64,000 bases of DNA. Source: Ginsengibacter hankyongi (lineage in GTDB: Bacteria > Bacteroidota > Bacteroidia > Chitinophagales > Chitinophagaceae). How positions within the stretch are numbered: position 1 is the stretch's first letter; the number at the start of each line of letters is the position of its first letter. The notes under the pieces are model-generated. The model was not told the origin of the DNA. It did not search any database and worked only from the letters and a program-made list of their open reading frames with translations. A program made the translations under genes and the position numbers. Positions 8,021-15,846 of the stretch are shown one piece after another. The stretch is taken from assembly GCF_008710285.1 (NCBI RefSeq), contig NZ_VYQF01000001.1, forward strand, positions 248,001 through 312,000, in the 5' to 3' direction.

Positions 8021-8431
8021 TTAATCACCAAAATACTCTACATAGATACGCGGAGTTTCATACAGTTTTATACAATGCAATTCAACTTGCTGAGGTAATC
8101 TTGGCTGCAGTTGTTTCCAGATTGCCTTTGCAAGATTTTCTGTGGAACACATTTGTCCTTTTAAAAATTCAACATCAACATTTAAGTTTTTGTGATCGAG
8201 TTTATCCAATATAAATTGTTTTATTAAAAGACTTAGAATTTTTACATCAAACAAAAAACCAGTATCCTCATTCAGCTCTCCTTTTATCGTAACATATAAT
8301 TCGTAATTATGGCCATGCCAGTTTTCATTGGCACATTTTCCAAATACAATCTCGTTTTTTTCTTTATCCCAGTTTGGATTATACAATTTATGAGCCGCAT
8401 TAAAATGTTCTATTCTCGTTAAATAAACCAT
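8021..8431 (-). CDS. 6-carboxy/6-pyruvoyl-tetrahydropterin synthase, copy 1
   Basis: The 136-residue paralogue of the next gene in the operon shares HFNAAH, FGKC, HGHNYE, LDHKNLNVDV and the final ETPR-Y-EY. Zinc ligands are His14, His39 and His41; catalytic Cys33 is present, so both copies look active. They are far from identical, so the duplication is old and the two may make different pterins. It is the first gene of the four-gene unit, driven by a -7 box at 8451-8459. Confidence 0.87.
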   Translation of the reverse strand: MVYLTRIEHFNAAHKLYNPNWDKEKNEIVFGKCANENWHGHNYELYVTIKGELNEDTGFLFDVKILSLLIKQFILDKLDHKNLNVDVEFLKGQMCSTENLAKAIWKQLQPRLPQQVELHCIKLYETPRIYVEYFGD

Positions 8432-8450
8432 TACACTTAAAAATATTTTT

Positions 8451-8459
8451 GCAAAGGTA
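8451..8459 (-). promoter_or_regulatory. -7 box of the PTPS-PTPS-folE-fabD unit
   Basis: The minus strand reads TACCTTTGC; the predicted start of transcription is near 8446, giving a leader of about 15 bases before the ATG at 8431. It lies in a 73-base divergent region shared with mqnB. Confidence 0.55.
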
Positions 8460-8504
8460 GCTTCAGAAAATTAAAATGCGCTTTGTAAATACGAAATTTG
8501 CAGG

Positions 8505-9131
8505 ATGAACGTATTAGTGATTGCAGCTACTGAATTTGAAATAGAACCTTTCCTGCGTTTAAATAATACAGCGGATGTATTGATTGCAGGAGTGGGCGTT
8601 CCTTCAACGATATATAATCTTACAAAGAAATTATTGCATTCAAATTACGATCTTGTAATACAGGCTGGTATTGCCGGATCTTTTACAAGTACTTTACAAA
8701 ACGGAAGTGTAACCTTCATCGAAAAAGATACATTTGCTGATATTGGCGTTGATGAAAAAGGAAATTTTAAAACGCTGTTTGACATGGGCTTTATTAAAGA
8801 AAACGAATTTCCTTTCACAAGCGGATGGTTGGAAAATCAACATGCATTTCTTTCAAAAACTTCTCTCGCATTAGCAACCGGAATTACCGTAAATAAAATT
8901 ACTGACGATATTAATGAAATAAGAAGCTTATCTGAAAAGTTTAATGCCGGCATTGAAAGCATGGAAGGCGCTGCATTGCATTACGTATGCCTTCAGCAGA
9001 AAATAAATTTTGTGCAGCTTAGAAGTATATCAAATTCAGTTGGAGAAAGAGATAAACAAAAGTGGGCAATGAAAGAAGCCATTACTAATCTCAACATCGA
9101 ATTGAAAAAACTAATAGACCATTTTATATAA
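8505..9131 (+). CDS. mqnB: Futalosine hydrolase
   Basis: The 208-residue protein has the nucleoside phosphorylase/MTAN fold: the N-terminal VIAATEFEIEPFL, GIAGSF at about 58-63 and the ESMEGAA signature at about 149-155 with the catalytic Glu and Met. It ends in the GERDKQKW helix typical of MqnB. It cleaves futalosine (hypoxanthine-releasing) in the alternative menaquinone pathway. Assignment to MqnB rather than MTA/SAH nucleosidase rests on mqnD following after two bases. Confidence 0.92.
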   Translation: MNVLVIAATEFEIEPFLRLNNTADVLIAGVGVPSTIYNLTKKLLHSNYDLVIQAGIAGSFTSTLQNGSVTFIEKDTFADIGVDEKGNFKTLFDMGFIKENEFPFTSGWLENQHAFLSKTSLALATGITVNKITDDINEIRSLSEKFNAGIESMEGAALHYVCLQQKINFVQLRSISNSVGERDKQKWAMKEAITNLNIELKKLIDHFI

Positions 9132-9133
9132 AT

Positions 9134-9979
9134 ATGAAATATACACTTGGATTTTCACCGTGTCCGAATGATACTTTTATTTTTGATGCGCTTGTAAATA
9201 ATAAAATTGACACAGGTGAATTACAATTTGATGTTCGCCTTGAAGACGTAGAAACATTGAATGGATTTGCTATTAAAAATCAACTTGATTTTACAAAAGT
9301 GAGCTATGGAGTTTTACCGCTCATTCTTAAAAACTATAAAGTGCTCAACAGCGGAAGTGCACTTGGCAAGGGCGTTGGGCCACTCCTTATATCCAAAGAA
9401 AAAGTAACGTTTGATGAAGTGAATGATTGCATCGTTGCTCTTCCTGGTGAGAATACAACCGCTCACCTTCTCTTTTCGCAGGCATTTCCACGTGCTAAAA
9501 ACAAAATCTTTAAACGATATGATGAGATAGAAAATTTCGTTCTGGACTCCGGTAATAAATCCCTTGGAGTTATCATTCATGAGAACAGGTTTACGTATTT
9601 TGACAAAGGATTGCAAAAAGTAGTTGACCTGGGTAATTTCTGGGAAGAAAAAACCGGCTATCCGATACCGTTAGGAGGCATTGTTGGTAAAAGAAGTATT
9701 GATGAGAAAATATTGATGCAGGTAGATTTACTTATAAAACAAAGTATAGAATTTGCATTTAAAAATTATCCGCTTATTACGGATTATGTGAAAATACATT
9801 CTCAGGAAATGGAAACTAACGTAATGAAAAAGCATATTGACTTGTATGTAAATAACTATTCAATTCAACTTGGAACTGATGGAAAAAATGCCATTGAAAA
9901 AGTATTGAATGTTTATAACCAATCTGGTAATAAAGAAAAAATTATGATAGGTGAAAATGAATTATTTGTAACGTCTTAA
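9134..9979 (+). CDS. mqnD: 1,4-dihydroxy-6-naphthoate synthase
   Basis: The 281-residue protein starts with the family signature LGFSPCPNDTFIFDAL and has the periplasmic-binding-protein-like fold (VSYGVLPLIL, GENTTAHLL, GYPIPLGGI). MqnD converts cyclic dehypoxanthinyl futalosine to 1,4-dihydroxy-6-naphthoate. Two bases separate it from mqnB, so they are co-transcribed. A UbiA-type prenyltransferase at 39.4-40.2 kb may act later in the same route; mqnA, mqnC and mqnE are not in the window. Confidence 0.94.
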   Translation: MKYTLGFSPCPNDTFIFDALVNNKIDTGELQFDVRLEDVETLNGFAIKNQLDFTKVSYGVLPLILKNYKVLNSGSALGKGVGPLLISKEKVTFDEVNDCIVALPGENTTAHLLFSQAFPRAKNKIFKRYDEIENFVLDSGNKSLGVIIHENRFTYFDKGLQKVVDLGNFWEEKTGYPIPLGGIVGKRSIDEKILMQVDLLIKQSIEFAFKNYPLITDYVKIHSQEMETNVMKKHIDLYVNNYSIQLGTDGKNAIEKVLNVYNQSGNKEKIMIGENELFVTS

Positions 9980-9983
9980 AAAA

Positions 9984-11294
9984 TTATTTTTTGGCAAGCG
10001 CCTCTTTATAAGCTTTTAAACATCTTTCCCTGGCTTTCGTATGTTCAACAATGGGTTTAGGATAATTAAACTCCTGGAATTCAGGAACCCACTTCTTAAT
10101 ATATTTTAAGTCTTTATCAAACTTTTGTGTTTGCAGTTCGGGATTAAATATTCTAAAATAAGGAGCAGCATCACAACCACTTCCTGCAACCCATTGCCAG
10201 CCACCGTTATTCGCCGCCAAATCAAAATCTATTAATTTTTCTGCAAAATAAGCTTCGCCCCATCGCCAGTCAATTAACAAATGCTTACATAAAAAACTTC
10301 CAACTATCATGCGTACACGATTATGCATATAACCCGTTTCATTGAGTTGCCGCATACCTGCATCCACTATTGGATAGCCAGTTTGTCCTCTGCACCATTT
10401 ATCAAATTCATCTTCATTGTTTCGCCATTTAATATTATCATACTCGGGCTTAAAGGCTTTGTGGTGGCCAACATGAGGAAAATGCCATAAGATAGACATG
10501 TAAAATTCACGCCATATCAATTCATTTAAAAAAGTACTGTTTAGTTCTTTTGCTTTTGCCACTAACTTTCTTATACTTATTGTTCCAAAACGCAAATGAA
10601 TACCTAATCTTGACGTGCCTTCTGTTCCCGGAAAATTTCTCGTTTTATCATAATGTTTTATCAATTCTTCGCCGGGATTCTTTGAAGGAAAGTTGTTACC
10701 AGTTTCTTTAAATCCCATGGAATCTAAAGAAGAAATTCTCCCCGGACTTCGCCTGAAAAAATTTGTATCATATTTTTCAACCGGGTAAGATTTTATATAG
10801 AAATCAGTAAGCATTCCTTTCCATTTCCTGCTGTATGGCGTGAATACCGTATAAGGTTTTCCATCATCTTTCAGCACTTCATCTTTTTCAAAAATAACCT
10901 GGTCTTTGTATGTTTTAAAACCGATATTATTCTCCGCCAATAATTCTTTTATCAATAAATCTCTTTCTATTGCATAAGGCTCATAATCATGATTGGTGAA
11001 TACACTTTGCACATCATATTCCTTAATTAATTTTTTAAATACATCTCCGGGAGTTCCATAATGCACTTCGAGAGAGGAGTGTCTCTTTTCCAATTTTCCC
11101 TGCATCTCAATTAACGTATCACGAATAAATTCAACTCTTTTGTCATGCTTGTTTTCCAGTTGATCCAAAATATTTTTATCAAAAATAAATACCGGCACAA
11201 CAGGATAGTCGCGTTTCAAGGCTTGATATAATCCCGCATTATCATGAAGGCGAAGATCGCGGCGATACCAGAAGATGTTTACTTTTTTCACCAT
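9984..11294 (-). CDS. phrB: Deoxyribodipyrimidine photolyase
   Basis: The 436-residue flavoprotein repairs UV-induced pyrimidine dimers with light. The N-terminal Rossmann domain starts IFWYRRDLRLHDN; the FAD domain carries TSRLGIHLRFG, WREFYMSILWHFP, a YPIVDAGMRQL helix, HNRVRM and NNGGWQWVAGSG with the lesion-pocket tryptophans. This is the class I CPD photolyase/cryptochrome pattern, and the tryptophan-rich C-terminal half favours a true photolyase. It converges with mqnD, with four bases between the stops. Confidence 0.93.
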   Translation of the reverse strand: MVKKVNIFWYRRDLRLHDNAGLYQALKRDYPVVPVFIFDKNILDQLENKHDKRVEFIRDTLIEMQGKLEKRHSSLEVHYGTPGDVFKKLIKEYDVQSVFTNHDYEPYAIERDLLIKELLAENNIGFKTYKDQVIFEKDEVLKDDGKPYTVFTPYSRKWKGMLTDFYIKSYPVEKYDTNFFRRSPGRISSLDSMGFKETGNNFPSKNPGEELIKHYDKTRNFPGTEGTSRLGIHLRFGTISIRKLVAKAKELNSTFLNELIWREFYMSILWHFPHVGHHKAFKPEYDNIKWRNNEDEFDKWCRGQTGYPIVDAGMRQLNETGYMHNRVRMIVGSFLCKHLLIDWRWGEAYFAEKLIDFDLAANNGGWQWVAGSGCDAAPYFRIFNPELQTQKFDKDLKYIKKWVPEFQEFNYPKPIVEHTKARERCLKAYKEALAKK

Positions 11295-11388
11295 CAGAAA
11301 TTATGTTTTCCACTAAAACACGAAGTATACTAAGTGACCTCCTACTTTTTTGGCGCTTGCATATTGTCCGATATAAACAAAATTCAAC

Positions 11389-12228
11389 TCAAATGGTTTG
11401 AGCGATATGAATATAAAGCTCTGCAATTATTTTATTCGAATAGTTTTTTCCCCGGAAAGTTTTGACCCAACGCAGGTTGTAGATTGAATTAGTTAAGAAA
11501 AATTCATCCGCGTTTTCAATATCGTTTACTGAAAGATTTTTCTCTAAAATTTTATATTTTTTTAAACCTGATTTTTCAAGCATCCACCTGCGCATAACAC
11601 CGGCTACACAGCCTTCTGAAAGTGGGGGTGTAATAATTTTATCTTTTTTAATTATAAAAATATTGGCAATAGCGCTATCACAAACTCTATCAAATGAATT
11701 AAGAACAATACAATCGTTCAACTTATTTTTTTTCGCATATAGCCCTGCCATTACATAAGGCAAATAATTATTCGATTTAAGATTTGAAAAATTATCACAA
11801 CTTTTTTTTGCGCCAGGGAATACATCAACTACCAACCCATTTTCATTTAAAGTCATTTGGTTTGAAAGCGGCCAGCTTTCAACAATATAATTGGGGCGTA
11901 AATTTTCAGGATCGAATATTCCGCCATTTCCACGAAAGATCATCAGCCGTACTCTTGCTAAAGCAACATGATTATTTTTTTTTACAAGCTCAATAATTTT
12001 ATTAAAGAGAAAAGCGGTATGAAAGTTTTTAGGAATATCAAATTGCATCAACGCAATCCCGTTGAATAATCTTTCGAAATGAAAATCTTTATTGATTATT
12101 TTTCCTCCAACGATTTTCATGGTCTCAAAAAGGCCATCTCCATAGCGCAAGGAACGATTACCCGGGGGTATAATAGGCGTGTTTGCCGGATAAAACTTAT
12201 CGTTATAAATAAAAAAAAGCTCAGCCAT
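11389..12228 (-). CDS. Class IV aminotransferase (PabC-like)
   Basis: The 279-residue PLP enzyme has the fold-type IV pattern: RSLRYGDGLFET at about 24-36, the PLP lysine in NLKSNNYLP at about 150, and PPLSEGCVAGVMRRW at about 205. Its length is closest to 4-amino-4-deoxychorismate lyase (PabC), which makes p-aminobenzoate for folate, but short branched-chain or D-amino-acid transaminases cannot be excluded. It is alone, with a -7 box at 12246-12254. Confidence 0.82.
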   Translation of the reverse strand: MAELFFIYNDKFYPANTPIIPPGNRSLRYGDGLFETMKIVGGKIINKDFHFERLFNGIALMQFDIPKNFHTAFLFNKIIELVKKNNHVALARVRLMIFRGNGGIFDPENLRPNYIVESWPLSNQMTLNENGLVVDVFPGAKKSCDNFSNLKSNNYLPYVMAGLYAKKNKLNDCIVLNSFDRVCDSAIANIFIIKKDKIITPPLSEGCVAGVMRRWMLEKSGLKKYKILEKNLSVNDIENADEFFLTNSIYNLRWVKTFRGKNYSNKIIAELYIHIAQTI

Positions 12229-12245
12229 AAGTTAAATATGAATGA

Positions 12246-12254
12246 GCAAAAGTA
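12246..12254 (-). promoter_or_regulatory. -7 box for the PabC-like gene
   Basis: The minus strand reads TACTTTTGC; the G lies 19 bases before the ATG at 12228. Confidence 0.45.
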
Positions 12255-12279
12255 GTTGTATAGGTTGAGTAAAATAAAA

Positions 12280-12957
12280 TTAACCTTCTTCTTCCAGAAG
12301 CTTATTTTTTACGGCAAACATTATAAGGCCCGCTGTACTTTTAGCGCCTGTTTTGGTTTTAAGTTTATCTCTTATTGCTTCAATAGTTCTTGGACTTAAA
12401 TCAACAGCTTCGGCAATTTCGCGGGTACTTTTTTCTTCGCACATAAGCCTGAGCACCGTTATTTCTTTATCGCTGAGTGTTGCGTCTTCTTGCTGAAGTT
12501 TTATGGAAGATGGAATTTTTTGCCTAAGATTATTCAACAGCGCTTTATTGGTTAATGAGTTGAAATAAAATTCCTGCTCATAGCATGTTTTAATGGCCTC
12601 ATAAATTATTTCAGAGTCAGAGGTTTTGGTAAGATAACTGTTTGCGCCAAGCTCCATTAATTTGGTAATCATACTCTGGTCATCCATCATGGTAAGCATA
12701 ATTACCCTGATGCGTGGATACAATTTTTTAATTTCAGGTAAGGTAGTAATGCCATCCATTATCGGCATTTGAATATCAAGCAAGATAACATCCGGCTGTA
12801 TTCCCTTTAAAAGATTTAAAAGATGAGAGCCATTATCCGCTTCAGCAATTACCTTAATATTTTTCTTGGAGGAAAGGGCATTTTTAACACCCGCCCGGTA
12901 AAGTACATGGTCATCAGCAATTATCACCCGTATCACTTCTTCGTTTTCGGTATTCAT
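12280..12957 (-). CDS. NarL/LuxR-type response regulator
   Basis: The 225-residue protein has a receiver domain (acidic pocket Asp15/Asp16, phospho-site Asp61 in LLDIQMP, Lys111 in YLTKTSD) and a C-terminal LuxR helix-turn-helix at about 160-215 (LSDKEITVLRLM, STREIAEAVDLSPRTIE). Such regulators pair with HisKA_3 kinases; none adjoins, but one is encoded at 17.3-20.4 kb and could be its partner (inference only). Confidence 0.92.
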   Translation of the reverse strand: MNTENEEVIRVIIADDHVLYRAGVKNALSSKKNIKVIAEADNGSHLLNLLKGIQPDVILLDIQMPIMDGITTLPEIKKLYPRIRVIMLTMMDDQSMITKLMELGANSYLTKTSDSEIIYEAIKTCYEQEFYFNSLTNKALLNNLRQKIPSSIKLQQEDATLSDKEITVLRLMCEEKSTREIAEAVDLSPRTIEAIRDKLKTKTGAKSTAGLIMFAVKNKLLEEEG

Positions 12958-13899
12958 TGGAATTATTCGATTTTAAAATTTTTGTTAACTCAATTTACAA
13001 ATATCTTCATTTTAAATGGTAAAAGATACAGCACAAATACGAAATTATATCAATAGTAATTATACTTACAAATGAAGTATAACAACGAACAATAGATACA
13101 AAACTAGCCGTAAAACTTCCTGAACGTCTTCTTGCACATTAAATTGCGTTAGAAAAACCACCTGGTTTATTCAAATATTTTCTTTCCAAATTTTAATCCG
13201 CCTCTTTATAAAAATAAGGGGGCTGCCAAAAGTATGCACCCTTTTTCATTTTTAGGATGTGGGAGAGCCCAGTTATATACAGTGATGTAGACAAAAAGTA
13301 AGGATAAGGTGGGCCAAAGCGTATATCATTGGTAACTTAGTTATATGTCAAACGTATACTGAATTTAGCTTTTAGCCTACCATCAACAACGGAGATGCTA
13401 CCTCCGCCTAAGCGTTGAAAGATAAGCCGGTAACCAAACAGGCAAAACAAAAGCTGAGTTATGCAAAGAAGAAATGGTCTGCCAACTTAAATTGGGCACC
13501 CCCGTGCAAGCATTTTAGAAGTGATTGACAAATGATCCGAGTATTTTATATGTGGCATTTTATAAATGCCCGGCAACAATAAATGAGATACCGTTTTGTT
13601 GGCAAAAAAATAAGCTGAAGGATGGTTGAATCTTACTGATTTTTCAAGATGGTTTTATCCGGTAATTCGTAGCGTCCGTCTAGTTACCTTTAAATTCATT
13701 CCTGAAGAATGAACAAATTGTTGTGAATAGTTTAAAAAATTAAATTAATATAATTATCTAATATTGTCAAGTATTCACATGAAGAGCTTCCCTCCTAAAG
13801 CTTAAACGTCTTTTCTTTTAATTTATATTTCGTCACTCAAATTGGCATGATTTTGACGGTGGCTTATCACAAGTTTATCTAACCATTAAAACGCTTGCA
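12958..13899. other. Long non-coding gap of 942 bp
   Basis: No open frame longer than a few dozen codons is credible on either strand. At 13218-13233 GGGGGCTGCCAAAAGT resembles the terminal repeats of some Bacteroidota insertion sequences (from memory), but no matching second end or transposase fragment was found. The rest shows scattered stops and looks like decayed sequence. Just before the next gene lies a TTGGCATGATTTTGA stretch that is reminiscent of, but mis-spaced for, a sigma-54 promoter. Confidence 0.45.
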
Positions 13900-14211
13900 A
13901 TGAAGGCTAAAAAATTACCAATACAATATCTTATTAAAAATGCTGATGAGCTTTTTATTAAGGGCATTGAGCGTATTCAATCCTCTTTTGGCATACATAG
14001 TACGGTATGGCAAGTGCTCCACTCAATACATGAAAAAGGTTGTATTCATGTAAATGAACTAAAGAGTATCATGCAGCCATTTGCAGATTCGGTAACCGTG
14101 CATAATATTCTTACAAAACTTAGAATAACATGTGTAATATTTAACGCAGAAGATAAAATAAGCCTCACCTCTAATGGAATAGATTTATATAAAAACTGTT
14201 TGGGTAATTAG
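13900..14211 (+). CDS. Small winged-helix (MarR-like) DNA-binding protein
   Basis: The 103-residue protein looks like a minimal winged helix-turn-helix: QSSFGIHSTVWQVLHSIHEKG, then a second helix NELKSIMQPFADSVTVHNILTKL as recognition helix, then a wing ending ISLTSNGIDLYKN, the MarR-type C-terminal strand and helix. It has no dimerisation helices beyond this, so it is shorter than typical MarR (about 140). Its target is unknown; it lies alone between non-coding and decayed sequence. Confidence 0.6.
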   Translation: MKAKKLPIQYLIKNADELFIKGIERIQSSFGIHSTVWQVLHSIHEKGCIHVNELKSIMQPFADSVTVHNILTKLRITCVIFNAEDKISLTSNGIDLYKNCLGN

Positions 14212-14403
14212 CGCAGCAATCGCGATCCCGCTTTTAAGAAATGTTCAAATTGTGCGTAATCTAAAATCGGGTGCGGAAAAAATCCTAAACTCAGACAATA
14301 ACTTCATTTTTTATAAATTCATTTTTAAAAGGTTATCCTGTTACGAAGCAGAATTTGGCATTTTTTAAGCGATAAGAATTTATGGTTAGCAGAAGAACTA
14401 AAG

Positions 14404-14567
14404 TTGGTTATAAAAAAATCTTCAAGATTAACACAATCTACTATTCTTATTATCGATATTGATACTCCATCTATACAATACTATGTAAATTATGGGTACC
14501 TGCCTTCAACTAAACGCAGACTTTCGAGATGGATGATTTGCTGGAAAAAATTGAAAGGCTTATTTAA
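14404..14567 (+). pseudogene. Decayed response-regulator receiver fragment
   Basis: The frame from 14404 contains ILIIDIDT, like the first strand and acidic pocket (ILIIDDD) of a receiver domain. After GYLP the homology continues in another frame as FEMDDLLEKIERLI-stop (14523-14567), the usual receiver C-terminus (KPFEMDDLLEKI). The middle of the domain, including the phospho-Asp, is absent. So it appears to be a receiver gene with a large internal deletion and a frameshift. The alignment is by eye only. Confidence 0.45.
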
Positions 14568-14664
14568 ATCGGCATCAATAAAACTGTTTTCTAATTAATT
14601 TATAAACCGGCTCTTTTTTTGATATTTAGAATAAGATGTGAACCTAAAAACCACCCATTTATAA

Positions 14665-15030
14665 ATGAAAATAGAATTTAAACAAAAACAGATTGAACAA
14701 TTGCCTTTGGGAAATTTAAAGGAGGATCAATTTCTTACCGTGGCAATCGAAACTTCAAATCGCCTTGGATGGATAATTGGAAACACCACGAGCACCGGGT
14801 TTACTGCATATACGAACAATGGCCTGTTTTCCTGGAATGCAGAAATAAAGATGAAAATTATCAATGGAGCGGCAATCCTGCAAAGTCAGTCGAGAGAAAA
14901 TGAACCTGCAGATGTCCTGGGAAATAAAATGAATCTTAAAAATTTCATTTCAACTTTTTGCAGCTTAAAAAATGCAGCGCCTGTGAATCAAGAAGCCGCA
15001 TATGAAAATTTAGCAGCTTCATTTGTTTGA
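14665..15030 (+). CDS. Small orphan protein resembling a rhomboid N-terminal domain
   Basis: The 121-residue soluble protein has no signal or membrane helix. The core pattern (FLTVAIETSNRLGWIIG, GFTAYTNNGLFSWNAEIKMKI, then a C-terminal FISTF helix) reminds me of a cytoplasmic beta-domain preceding the rhomboid protease domain in some Bacteroidota proteins; no rhomboid helices follow here. It could be a stand-alone adaptor-like domain. The similarity is from memory and weak. Confidence 0.5.
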   Translation: MKIEFKQKQIEQLPLGNLKEDQFLTVAIETSNRLGWIIGNTTSTGFTAYTNNGLFSWNAEIKMKIINGAAILQSQSRENEPADVLGNKMNLKNFISTFCSLKNAAPVNQEAAYENLAASFV

Positions 15031-15274
15031 TACATAGCACTTTTTTACCGCAATAAATTATTTAATCATTTAACCACTGTGGAATTTCCTTCCCGTTTCA
15101 TATAACGGTGGCCTTAAAAATTTAGCGTACTACATCAATCAATACTTGTATTTGCAAATTGTTAATAAATAGCAGTTTTTATATTGGTGTACATCTTCCC
15201 TTAAGAAAATCAAAGATGCGTTGGAATTTATACCTTAGCAAAAATTGCAATGAAAGTTTATAACAATTTTTCTT

Positions 15275-15667
15275 ATGATTGAGCAAACTGAACTTATTAT
15301 TACTGAATGGAATTATCAACCTCCGCTTAATTATAATGAAGCAGAAGATAAAATACTCAGTTTTACATCCCTGGATGTAATGAAGAAACGAGCTCCAACA
15401 AAGAAAGGCATTGCTTGCCGGTTCACTTGCCAATTTGTTATTGGACACACAACAATCCTTGAGTATGTTGGCGAGGATTCTTATGTAATAGATCTGCCGG
15501 ACGTAATAGATAAACGAGAATTACTTATAATGATCAGAAATTCCTATTCAAAATTTCAAGAAAAATTTGATCTTAGAAAATTTGGCACAATCCTGCAGGG
15601 AAGAACCCTTGCTCCGTTGGACGAAAGCCAGATTGGTCTTGATTCCATACTTCCTTTATTGGTATAA
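15275..15667 (+). CDS. Hypothetical protein, possibly SecB-like
   Basis: The 130-residue soluble protein is not recognised with confidence. It has alternating strands (CRFTCQFVIGHTTILEYVGEDSYVIDL), a helix (DKRELLIMIRNSYSKFQEKF) and a Pro/Leu-rich C-terminus (LAPLDESQIGLDSILPLL). That order of sheet, long helix and hydrophobic tail recalls SecB-like chaperones, but key residues cannot be verified. No partner gene is adjacent; a flavoprotein follows after 180 bases. Confidence 0.5.
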   Translation: MIEQTELIITEWNYQPPLNYNEAEDKILSFTSLDVMKKRAPTKKGIACRFTCQFVIGHTTILEYVGEDSYVIDLPDVIDKRELLIMIRNSYSKFQEKFDLRKFGTILQGRTLAPLDESQIGLDSILPLLV

Positions 15668-15846
15668 CAAATTTTACAGTAAGAATAAATGTGCGCTGTA
15701 CCTTGTAAGTATCCATGGTTTTCCTCATATAAAATTTTATAACAATTACGTGTTCATTTAATAAAAGATTATTTGAACTGTATTGAGTTTGCTTGGGAAT
15801 ATTCAACCCACCACAAGCAAATAATCGCTACATTGTTGTCTTTATC

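Noticed and set aside
13850-13870. Sigma-54-like TTGGCATGATTTTGA upstream of the winged-helix gene
   Set aside because: GG and the -12 dinucleotide are one base too close and the -12 reads GA rather than GC; not enough to call.
14345-14365. GG-N10-GC stretch (TTTGGCATTTTTTAAGC) upstream of the receiver remnant
   Set aside because: Spacing fits sigma-54 but the -12 element is AAGC, not TTGC, and there is no functional gene downstream.
15793-15846. Upstream ATG for the GGR-type flavoprotein
   Set aside because: It adds 18 residues before the FAD motif that do not look conserved; the ATG at 15847 fits family N-termini.
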